This document shows positions 1 through 7,033 of a stretch of DNA of 64,000 nucleotides, in pieces (position 1 is the first letter of the stretch; each line of letters starts with the position of its first letter). The position numbers and the translations under genes were made by a program. A model generated the notes under the pieces. It did no database searches, was not told the DNA's origin, and worked only from the letters and a program-made list of their open reading frames with translations. Origin of the DNA: Novispirillum itersonii subsp. itersonii ATCC 12639 (GTDB lineage: Bacteria > Pseudomonadota > Alphaproteobacteria > Rhodospirillales > Rhodospirillaceae); the NCBI RefSeq assembly GCF_000381985.1, contig NZ_KB907351.1, positions 31,695-95,694 on the forward strand, in the 5' to 3' direction.

Positions 1-1
1 C

Positions 2-1045
2 CCGGTTCTGCTGGCATTTCTGGCTTTTGCGGTTCTCAGTGCAGTCTGGGCGATTGATCCGGTCGGATCCCTCAAGCGCGGCCTGCTGCTGTGCCTTGAG
101 GTTCTCGCCGGGCTCAGCCTGTTTCTGCATCTGAAAAAAAGCCCGGATCAAGCCCTGATCCGTCCGGCCCTGACCCTGCTGGCGGGCACCGTCCTGTTCG
201 CACTTCTGGCCAAACTTGACATGATCAGTGCTGGCCTGCTCAGCGGCTGGGCCCGTAAAGGGGCAGCCGTTCAGGATGGCGTGGTTTACAGTCGCGGCGT
301 CGCGTTCCAGACCATCATCCTGTTTCCGCTGTGCGGGCTGTTGCTGCGGATTATCCAACCCCGTCTGCGCGGAATACTCCTTGCCCTGACCGCGACCGGG
401 GCTGTCAGCATTTTTCTGCACACCAGCGAAACGTCGATGGGCGGGCTGTTGCTGGGCGGACTGGCAGCTGCGGTCCTGTTCGCCATTCCGCGCTTTGTCA
501 GCCTGCTGCCGGTGGTGCTGGCGTTCGGTTTTCTGGCGATGCCCTGGATCACGCCAAAAGCCAACAGCACCCTGTACTGCCTCTCAGATTTTTCCCCCAG
601 CCTGATGCACCGCATGCAGATCTGGACCTTCGGAAAAGACCGGATCAGCGAAAAGCCGCTGTTCGGATGGGGGCTGGATGCTGACCGGGTCATGCCCGGT
701 GGCCATGATCCGGTGACCATCGCCCACTGCTCTACCGGGGTGGTGATGGCGGTGGGGGAATCCCTGCCCCTGCACCCCCATAACGGCCCCCTGCAGATCT
801 GGATTAACTTCGGCCTTGCCGGGGCGGTTCTGGCCGCCGCCACGCTGGGCTGGGCCCTGTCCTCTGTAATTGAGCGCTGTAGCGGTTCACGGCGCGAGGC
901 CGCCCTGCTGGCCGCCTGCCTGATCCCCGGTTTTGTGGTGATTTCGATGGGATACGGATTCTGGCAGAGCTGGCTGCTGGCAACACTGTGGATTGCCGCC
1001 GCCCTGACCGGGCGCCGCTTTTCCGTCGCCCCACATACCACCTGA
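2..1045 (+). CDS. O-antigen ligase family protein, 5' end outside window
   Basis: The reading frame is open from base 2, so the first visible ATG (221) is internal and the gene begins upstream of the window. The visible 347 residues are a run of hydrophobic segments. Near the start is a W-x-I-D-P...S-x-K-R pattern (about residues 17-26), which resembles the conserved segment of Wzy_C/WaaL-type O-antigen ligases. A long loop containing GWGLDADR and an H-P-H-N stretch near codons 255-262 matches the large periplasmic loop with catalytic His in that family. The family transfers undecaprenyl-linked glycans to lipid A-core, or polymerises them, at the periplasmic face of the inner membrane. The specific substrate cannot be read from the sequence. 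It ends convergently with the minus-strand 37-residue membrane protein. Confidence 0.8.
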   Translation, partial: PVLLAFLAFAVLSAVWAIDPVGSLKRGLLLCLEVLAGLSLFLHLKKSPDQALIRPALTLLAGTVLFALLAKLDMISAGLLSGWARKGAAVQDGVVYSRGVAFQTIILFPLCGLLLRIIQPRLRGILLALTATGAVSIFLHTSETSMGGLLLGGLAAAVLFAIPRFVSLLPVVLAFGFLAMPWITPKANSTLYCLSDFSPSLMHRMQIWTFGKDRISEKPLFGWGLDADRVMPGGHDPVTIAHCSTGVVMAVGESLPLHPHNGPLQIWINFGLAGAVLAAATLGWALSSVIERCSGSRREAALLAACLIPGFVVISMGYGFWQSWLLATLWIAAALTGRRFSVAPHTT

Positions 1046-1060
1046 CCCCTCCTGAAACAA

Positions 1061-1094
1061 AAAAGGCGCATGGGGCTGCCGTCCCCATGCGCCC
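1061..1094 (-). terminator. Rho-independent terminator of the small membrane protein gene
   Basis: An 11-bp perfect stem (1065-1075 with 1083-1093, loop 1076-1082) is followed on the minus strand by a run of T (complement of 1059-1064). The T run lies only on the minus-strand side, so it serves the gene at 1159-1272. Its position between convergent genes fits. Confidence 0.8.
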
Positions 1095-1158
1095 GCCATC
1101 CATCCCCGAGAGGCAGGGACCGGATGGTGTCTGATACCGCGCGGATACTGAAACCGCT

Positions 1159-1272
1159 TTAGCCGCGCGGGTGCATCGCCTTCCAGATCACAAAAGCCCC
1201 AAGGCCGACAGTGACCAGCAGAATCAGCCCGATTCCGGACATGCCATAGAAAAACATCTCTTCGAAAGTCAT
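1159..1272 (-). CDS. 37-residue single-pass membrane protein, unknown function
   Basis: A short frame begins at an ATG (1272) preceded 8 bases upstream by GGGGAG, and ends just before a strong terminator. It encodes 37 residues: a short acidic N-terminus (MTFEEMFF), one hydrophobic segment of about 21 residues (roughly residues 9-30) and a basic end (WKAMHPRG). A longer in-frame version starting at 1407 would run through the hairpins of the leader and lacks a ribosome site, so I chose the short start. The transcript appears to start near 1359 behind an FNR/FixK-like box (1393-1408) and carries two leader hairpins. Single-span proteins of this size are often accessory subunits of respiratory complexes or transporters. 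I recognise no specific family and assign no function. Confidence 0.7.
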   Translation of the reverse strand: MTFEEMFFYGMSGIGLILLVTVGLGAFVIWKAMHPRG

Positions 1273-1292
1273 CGCAGATACTCCCCTGATAC

Positions 1293-1348
1293 ACCGGGGA
1301 GCACAGCCCCCGCTGTGCCTCTCCCGGGGGACTGTGGGTTCGCCACAG
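1293..1348 (-). promoter_or_regulatory. Structured 5' leader, two hairpins, before the 37-residue protein
   Basis: On the minus strand the leader carries a 6-bp perfect hairpin (1332-1337 with 1343-1348, loop 1338-1342). It is followed by a longer one: GCACAGC (1301-1307) pairs with GCTGTGC (1312-1318), extended outward by CCGGG-type pairing at 1293-1300 and 1319-1327. The second hairpin ends about 20 bases before the start codon, just ahead of the ribosome site. It may control translation or stability. No known riboswitch class was recognised. Confidence 0.5.
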
Positions 1349-1365
1349 CCCGTCATTCTGAGGGA

Positions 1366-1408
1366 AGTAAAGCCCATCGAGGAATTCAGGACATTGAGAA
1401 TTGTCAAT
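1366..1408 (-). promoter_or_regulatory. Putative FNR/FixK-type box and promoter
   Basis: The plus-strand sequence ATTGAGAATTGTCAAT (1393-1408) has the form TTGA-N6-TCAA used by the CRP/FNR superfamily (FNR consensus TTGAT-N4-ATCAA). On the minus strand a -10-like TTTACT lies at 1371-1366. A start near 1359 would put the box centre at about -41.5, the standard position for activation by FNR-type regulators. An ordinary -35/-10 pair is not evident. The family match is seen; the identity of the regulator is inference. Confidence 0.5.
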
Positions 1409-1448
1409 CTGGGGAAAAATTAGCCACGGCCCTCACGGACTGGCCATT

Positions 1449-2663
1449 TCAGCCTGACGGTTTCGCAGTTGCCCGCAGCAGCGCCCGGAACAGAAGACCG
1501 CAGATCAAGCCCCAGAACGCAGGCCCGATCCCCCACAACGACAGACCGGAGGCCGTGATCAGAAAGGTCAGCACCGCAGGCAGACGGTCTTCCGCCTCCT
1601 GAAATCCGGCGACAGCCGCCCCGGCAAAAGCATTCATCAACGCCAGACCGGCAACCGCCTGAATCAGCAGGGGCGGCGACTGGGAGACCAAAGCCGCCGC
1701 CGCTGCCGAAAGCACGGCTAACCCGACATACATCAGGCCAGCCATCAGCGCGGCGATGTAACGGCGGTCCGGCGAAGAGGAGGCCTCCGGCCCGGCACAC
1801 AGCGCAGCGGTGATTGCAGCAAGGTTGATAGACAGGCCGCCACAAAGGGCGGACAGCATGGATCCTAAACCGGTCCCGGCAAACAGTGGCCGGGCGTTCG
1901 GGCGATAACCGTTTGCCGCCAGAATGGCCAAACCCGGCACATTCTGCGACGCCATGGTGACCAGAAACAGCGGCAGTGCAATGCCGACCACCGCACTCCC
2001 CGTCAGGGTCGGGGTGACAAACGACAGGGACGGAGCCAGCGACACTGCTGCCGCAGCCTGCCCCCCGGTCAGTTCAGGAAAAAGCATCAAAACCAGCGCG
2101 ACCAAGACCGCCACCGGCACCGCATACAGCCGGGAAAACACTGTGGTCACCGCCCACGCCAGCACAACCGGCACCGCCAGCATCGGTATCGCCTTCAAGG
2201 CCGTAAACGGCGCCAGACACAGAGGCAGCAGAATCCCCGCCAGCATGGCATTGGCGATCGAAGAGGGAATCCGCTGGATTAGTGTCCCCAAGGGCCGCCA
2301 CAGGCCACACAGAATGATCAGGGCCCCGACCAGCAGAAAAGCCCCGACTGCCGCCGCAAAACCACCATCAGCGACGCCGGTCGCTGCCAGCAAAGCAGCG
2401 CCGGGCGTGGTCCAGGCGATACTGATCGGCTGCCGCAGGCGCAGACTGAACAGCACCCCTGCCACCCCCATCATAATGCAGGTGGCCGTCAGACCCGAAG
2501 CGGCCTGCTCCGGGGTGGCCCCAACCGCCAGAAGCCCCTGCACCACCACCGCGAAGGAACTGCCAAAGCCGACCAGACCGGCGATCACGCCAGTTGTAAT
2601 GGTCTGAAAAGACAACGCCAGTCGGAGCGGGACCGGAGACGGGCCATGTACGGGGGAGGTCAT
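1449..2663 (-). CDS. BenE family benzoate/H+ symporter-like transporter
   Basis: About 405 residues with roughly 12 hydrophobic segments. It matches the BenE family of proton-coupled aromatic acid importers: an N-terminal VGFGSSFAVVVQG segment, repeated GAALLAATG-type glycine-rich helices, and AGTGLGSMLSALCGGLSINLAAITAALCAG near residue 290. It is divergent from a GntR regulator with a palindromic operator between them, so substrate-dependent control by that regulator is likely. No aromatic degradation genes are present here, so benzoate itself is unproven as substrate. The start is uncertain: ATG at 2663 has a weak GGAT upstream, while an in-frame GTG lies at 2678. Confidence 0.85.
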   Translation of the reverse strand: MTSPVHGPSPVPLRLALSFQTITTGVIAGLVGFGSSFAVVVQGLLAVGATPEQAASGLTATCIMMGVAGVLFSLRLRQPISIAWTTPGAALLAATGVADGGFAAAVGAFLLVGALIILCGLWRPLGTLIQRIPSSIANAMLAGILLPLCLAPFTALKAIPMLAVPVVLAWAVTTVFSRLYAVPVAVLVALVLMLFPELTGGQAAAAVSLAPSLSFVTPTLTGSAVVGIALPLFLVTMASQNVPGLAILAANGYRPNARPLFAGTGLGSMLSALCGGLSINLAAITAALCAGPEASSSPDRRYIAALMAGLMYVGLAVLSAAAAALVSQSPPLLIQAVAGLALMNAFAGAAVAGFQEAEDRLPAVLTFLITASGLSLWGIGPAFWGLICGLLFRALLRATAKPSG

Positions 2664-2744
2664 CGGGGAAACATCCACTGTCAGCGGTCGGTACAGTCCT
2701 CACGACGACAGCCTTCGGCTTGCCAACGCAGAGGGATATGATAT

Positions 2745-2768
2745 TGTTCAATTGGATCCAATTGAACA
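2745..2768. promoter_or_regulatory. Perfect 24-bp palindrome, likely GntR/FadR-type operator
   Basis: TGTTCAATTGGA is followed directly by its reverse complement, an uninterrupted 24-bp inverted repeat. It lies between the divergent BenE-type gene and the GntR regulator, ending 13 bases before the regulator's ATG. GntR/FCD proteins bind short AT-rich palindromes in such positions and often repress themselves and the neighbour. Confidence 0.75.
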
Positions 2769-2781
2769 TGTTTGGAGCATC

Positions 2782-3534
2782 ATGGCAACCCTTTTGCCGG
2801 ACCTGCCCGCCCCCTCATCCCACAGCGACACCCCGGGAGAGGACGCCTCTGCCCCGCTCGGGTCCCTGATCGCGAAAAGCAAGCCACGTTACCGGACGGC
2901 GACGGAATTCGTTGAGGCTACTCTCCGCGACGGCATTCTGTCGGGTCAGATTCCCGGTGGCACCCCGCTGCGACAGGAAGACCTCGCCCACCAGTTCGGG
3001 GTCAGCCGGATGCCGATCCGGGAAGCCCTGCGGCAGCTGGAGGCCCAGGCCCTGATTGACTTCACCCCCCACAAAGGGGCAGTGGTCACCACGATCTCCG
3101 CCGCAGATGCTGCTGATCTGTTTACCGTGCGGCTGGCATTGGAGCCCGCAGCCCTCGCCCTGTCGTTACCCCATCTGACAGCAGAGGATCTGCTGCGGGC
3201 CGCTGACAGCATTGCCGATATGGATGGGGAACGGGATCTGGCGCGGATGGGGGAGCTGAACCGCCGCTTTCACATGGTGCTGTATTCCCGGGCTGACAGC
3301 CCTCGCCTTCTCGGACTGGTGGAACAGCACATGGCCGTCTTTGACCGCTATCTGCGGTTTGAGCTGGCTGCCCTGGGCTGGGATCACCTGAAGCAGGATG
3401 ACCACCGTGCGCTGCTGGAAGCCTGTCACAGCCGAGATACAGACACCGCCATCACAATCCTGACCGGCCATCTGCGTCACGCCGATCAGGCCCTGCGCCG
3501 CTTTTTTACCAACCGGACAGACCGCACAGCCTGA
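2782..3534 (+). CDS. GntR family transcriptional regulator, FCD domain
   Basis: The 250-residue protein has an N-terminal winged helix-turn-helix (about residues 38-105, with FGVSRMPIREALRQLEAQGL-like recognition region) and a C-terminal all-helical FCD ligand domain (about 115-240) with spaced His/Asp residues such as NRRFHMVLY. The start is the ATG at 2782, preceded by GGAG at 2774. An in-frame TTG at 2752 would lie inside the palindromic operator and is unlikely. FCD-type GntR proteins usually repress catabolic or transport genes for organic acids and release DNA on binding the substrate. The divergent BenE-type transporter is the obvious target, and autoregulation is likely. Confidence 0.9.
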   Translation: MATLLPDLPAPSSHSDTPGEDASAPLGSLIAKSKPRYRTATEFVEATLRDGILSGQIPGGTPLRQEDLAHQFGVSRMPIREALRQLEAQALIDFTPHKGAVVTTISAADAADLFTVRLALEPAALALSLPHLTAEDLLRAADSIADMDGERDLARMGELNRRFHMVLYSRADSPRLLGLVEQHMAVFDRYLRFELAALGWDHLKQDDHRALLEACHSRDTDTAITILTGHLRHADQALRRFFTNRTDRTA

Positions 3535-3581
3535 AGATGCCCCCCCGTCGCAGGCCTCAGCTTGCAACCGGAGAAAGCCAG

Positions 3582-3612
3582 AAAAAAGGGCACCCCTAAG
3601 GGTGCCCTTTCT
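3582..3612. terminator. Bidirectional Rho-independent terminator
   Basis: An 11-bp stem (3585-3595 with 3600-3610, loop 3596-3599) is flanked by A residues on the left and T residues on the right. It can terminate both the GntR gene (plus) and rne (minus), which converge here. Confidence 0.85.
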
Positions 3613-3639
3613 GTTTACAGGCTTAACAACCGCAACCGA

Positions 3640-6309
3640 TCAGCGGCGCCACCAACCCCGGCGGGGCGGAGCATTCGGGTCTTCCTGCTCAGTGACCACA
3701 ACCGGCGTCACTGCGGTATCGCCCGATTCGGCGACCTCAGCGACAGGAGCAGCCACCTCGACCTCGGCCGGGGACACGTCCGCAGACACCGGAGCAACCG
3801 GCTCAGCGATCAGCGGAACACTGTCATCCTGAGCGTCAGCGGGGACAGCCTCCGTCGCAGGAGCCTCCGCTTTCCGGCGGCTGCGGGTCTTGCGGGCAGG
3901 CTTCTCAGCTTCGGCCGACTCCGCCTTCCGGCGGCTCGGACGACGCTTGGAGTCAGAGGCAGCCTCAACAGCTTCCACCTCGACAGCAACCGGACCATCG
4001 GATACACCGTCCGTATCCTGCTCGGCAGCGTCCACCGCCGGAGTCGCCTGAACGGTCACCACCGTTTCATTCGGGGCGCTGCGAACCCGGCGCACACGGC
4101 GACGGGCCGGACGGCCTTCCGGGGCTGCAGAAACCGGCGCAGCCTCAACAACAACATCCTCAGAGAGGACGGCCTCGCCCTCTTCGTCCGTCACCGCCTC
4201 AGACGCGGCATCGACATCCGCCTCAGCCCGGTCATCGGCCCCGGCAACACCGTCAGAGCCGTTCCCATTCCGACGGCGGCGGCGGCCCCCACGGCGGGAC
4301 CGACGGCGACGGCCGCCATCACGGCCATCATCAGACCCGGCATCGTCGCCGTTGTGGTCGGCGGCGGCATCAGTGTCGCTACCGTCGGCGTCGTCTGCGG
4401 CATCCTCAGCCTCTTCACCGGCATCAGCGTCAGACTCATCGCCATCCTGCAGGGCAGCATCGGCAACGTTGTCTTCACCCTCACCGTTTTCACCCCGACG
4501 GCGGCGCTTGCGGCGCTTGCGGCGACGCTTGCCATCTCCGTCACGGGCCCCCTGCTCGCTTTCAGCACGGGTTTCTGTGACCTCTTCGATCTCTGCGGCT
4601 TCTACCACGTCGATCTCATCCACCGGATCCTCTTCGACAAAGTCGTCGTCAGGATCCGCCGGCAGCGGAGCCGGCATTTCCGGGATCGGCAGCGGATTTG
4701 CGGCCTTAACCCGATCCATCCGGTAATCCGGAGCAATCAGGCTGTCATCCCCGCGCAGGAACGCCTGCAGGCCATACCGGGCCTCGATCTCGTCCAGCGT
4801 CTTGCGCTTATTGTTCAGCACATACAGCGCCACCGGGGTGGCGACATGGACGGTGATTTCCGACGAGCGGCGACGGACGCCCTCTTCTTCGATCACGCGC
4901 AGGATCTGCACTGCCGCGCTTTCGACCGAGCGGACCATCCCGGTCCCGGCGCAGTGCGGGCAGGTATGGAAGCTGGTTTCCATCAGCGACGGACGCAGGC
5001 GCTGACGGGACAGTTCCAGCAGGCCGAAATGGCTGATCCGGCCGAGCTGGATCCGTGCCCGGTCCTGCTTCAGGGCATCTTTCAGGCGGCGCTCAACTGC
5101 GGCATTGTTCTTCGACTCCTCCATATCGATGAAGTCGATGACAATCAGACCGGCCAGATCGCGCAGCCGCAGCTGACGGGCGATTTCCTCAGCCGCCTCA
5201 AGGTTGGTCTTGACCGCCGTTTCCTCGATGTGCCGCTCCTTGGTGGCGCGGCCAGAGTTAACGTCAATCGCCACCAGCGCTTCGGTCTGGTTGATAACAA
5301 TATAGCCGCCGGACTTCAGCTGCACGGTCGGGCTGTGCATCGCATCCAGCTGATTGTCCACCTGATAGCGGTGGAACAGCGGCATGGTCGGATCACGGTA
5401 AGGCTGAACCTTCTTGGCATGGCTCGGCGTCAGGATCTTCATGAAATCCTTGGCCGTGCGGTAGCCTTCATCGCCGTCAACCAGAACCTCTTCAATATCA
5501 GAGGTATAGATATCGCGGATCGCCCGCTTGATCAGGTTGCCTTCCTCGTGAATCAGGGCCGGAGCCCGCGACTGCATCGTCGTTTCACGGATCTGGGTCC
5601 AGGTGCGGATCAGGTATTCGTAATCCCGCTTGATTTCCGCCTTGGAGCGCTCCTGCCCGGCGGTGCGGAGAATGACAGCCATCTGCGACGGCACGTCCAG
5701 CTCCTGCATCACCTGCTTCAGGCGCTTGCGGTCAGCGGCATTGGTGATCTTGCGCGACACACCGCCGCCCTTGGCGGTGTTGGGCATCAGCACGCAGTAG
5801 CGGCCCGCCAGCGACAGATAGGTGGTCAGGGCGGCCCCCTTGTTGCCGCGCTCTTCCTTCACCACCTGCACCAGCATGATCTGACGGCGCTTGATGACTT
5901 CCTGAATCTTGTAATTGCGGGAAATGTAAGACTTGCCGCGGGACCGCGGGGCCATTTCTTCCGGATCATCACCGCCGAGGGTTTCAACATCCTCGCCGTC
6001 ATCATCGCCATCATCGGCATGGCTGTCGGCTTCCGCCTGCATCAGCGCCTGACGGTCCGCGACCGGAATCTGATAATAATCGGGGTGGATTTCGCTGAAC
6101 GCGAGGAACCCATGGCGGTTGCCGCCGTACTCTACGAAAGCCGCCTGAAGCGACGGCTCGACCCGGACAACCTTGGCAAGGTAGACATTGCCCTTCAGCT
6201 GCTTCTTGGTCGAGGTTTCAACGTCAAACTGTTCGAGACGGGTTCCATTGACCACCACGACCCGGGTTTCTTCCGGGTGGGTAGCATCCATTAACATGCG
6301 CTTGGCCAT
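3640..6309 (-). CDS. rne: Ribonuclease E
   Basis: An 889-residue endoribonuclease of the RNase E/G family, the core of the mRNA degradosome, involved in rRNA and tRNA processing. The start MAKRMLMDATHPEETR is typical of alphaproteobacterial RNase E. An S1 RNA-binding domain occupies about residues 36-130 and carries an acidic insert (94-118). The catalytic aspartates are D349 and D392, 43 residues apart as in E. coli, and the Zn-link is C450-P-H-C453. The C-terminal third is disordered, with alternating acidic stretches and Arg-rich blocks (RRRKRRKRRRR, RRGGRRRRR). This matches the RNA- and partner-binding scaffold of the family. A long leader upstream fits autoregulation through the 5' UTR, known in other bacteria. 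Confidence 0.97.
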   Translation of the reverse strand: MAKRMLMDATHPEETRVVVVNGTRLEQFDVETSTKKQLKGNVYLAKVVRVEPSLQAAFVEYGGNRHGFLAFSEIHPDYYQIPVADRQALMQAEADSHADDGDDDGEDVETLGGDDPEEMAPRSRGKSYISRNYKIQEVIKRRQIMLVQVVKEERGNKGAALTTYLSLAGRYCVLMPNTAKGGGVSRKITNAADRKRLKQVMQELDVPSQMAVILRTAGQERSKAEIKRDYEYLIRTWTQIRETTMQSRAPALIHEEGNLIKRAIRDIYTSDIEEVLVDGDEGYRTAKDFMKILTPSHAKKVQPYRDPTMPLFHRYQVDNQLDAMHSPTVQLKSGGYIVINQTEALVAIDVNSGRATKERHIEETAVKTNLEAAEEIARQLRLRDLAGLIVIDFIDMEESKNNAAVERRLKDALKQDRARIQLGRISHFGLLELSRQRLRPSLMETSFHTCPHCAGTGMVRSVESAAVQILRVIEEEGVRRRSSEITVHVATPVALYVLNNKRKTLDEIEARYGLQAFLRGDDSLIAPDYRMDRVKAANPLPIPEMPAPLPADPDDDFVEEDPVDEIDVVEAAEIEEVTETRAESEQGARDGDGKRRRKRRKRRRRGENGEGEDNVADAALQDGDESDADAGEEAEDAADDADGSDTDAAADHNGDDAGSDDGRDGGRRRRSRRGGRRRRRNGNGSDGVAGADDRAEADVDAASEAVTDEEGEAVLSEDVVVEAAPVSAAPEGRPARRRVRRVRSAPNETVVTVQATPAVDAAEQDTDGVSDGPVAVEVEAVEAASDSKRRPSRRKAESAEAEKPARKTRSRRKAEAPATEAVPADAQDDSVPLIAEPVAPVSADVSPAEVEVAAPVAEVAESGDTAVTPVVVTEQEDPNAPPRRGWWRR

Positions 6310-7033
6310 AAGCCTTGAGACTCCGTTGCATCCCCGGCCGGGACAGGCCACTGCGCCGGGGGCAGGTCATGACAGCAAGGCCCATGGCGCCAGGCTTCCC
6401 GCCCGTCGGCCGCCGGAAAGCGCCGGACAGGTCGCGGAGGGCGACTTCGGGTCCGGTCTTCGGCGCGACAGAAAGAGACAGCGGCTGCACGTGGGCCTCG
6501 AATTTCACAGGGTTGTCGAATAGGTCTCCAACCGGGCTCTCCCCACCGGTCTCTAACAGGCCGGAACGGGAAGCCGCATCGTGACTCCGAAAAAAAGTCG
6601 TTCAGAAACAAAAGGCTTCCGGACAGACCGTGCAGGGAGACACCGATACTGGGTGGCGACGGGAATTCGCGTTATGAACATAACGGGCAGGGGCCGTCGG
6701 CACAACAGTTTGTTGCCTGTAAAGATACCGTTGCCGGTCCCGGACCGTCTTTATTTTGCAGGCGCTCAAAAAGGCAGGGTGTTTCGCCCCCTTCCGGGTT
6801 GAAACCCCGGCTGCTTTGGTCCAGATTGAGCCTGACCGGTACAAAAGCAGTCCGGCCCGGAGCCCCGAACCGGCCCGCCCCCACGGACAAAGACCGCACC
6901 TGACGGCCTGCCTCAGACTGTTCCCGGCCCCGGTGCGGCTGACCGGGACAGAAAACCCCTGTCGTCCGAACGGAAACCGCTGTAAGACGCTTTGCCTGAC
7001 CCACACCGACCGCCGAAGAACATATTCCAGCCC
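6310..7033. other. Long intergenic region: rne leader and amidase upstream region
   Basis: This 724-base gap separates the divergent rne and amidase genes. The left part (6310-6670) is probably the untranslated rne leader. The promoter candidate and a CGTTATG-AA-CATAACG palindrome (6670-6685) sit in the middle. I see no conserved protein, tRNA or recognised riboswitch in 6706-7033, and no convincing amidase promoter. Confidence 0.5.
6677..6705 (-). promoter_or_regulatory. Candidate sigma-70-type promoter for rne
   Basis: On the minus strand TTGTGC (complement of 6700-6705) and TATGTT (complement of 6677-6682) are separated by 17 bases. The -10 overlaps a palindrome (6670-6685), which could be an operator. 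A start near 6670 would give a leader of about 360 bases. Confidence 0.35.

Noticed and set aside
1159..1407. An 82-residue version of the small membrane protein
   Set aside because: The extra 45 residues come from the hairpin leader and promoter region and have no ribosome site. The 37-residue start does.
3562..6294. A 910-codon open frame antisense to rne
   Set aside because: It is the complement of a GC-rich gene with strong RNase E homology. Its own translation is low-complexity with no domain, and it lacks a ribosome site.
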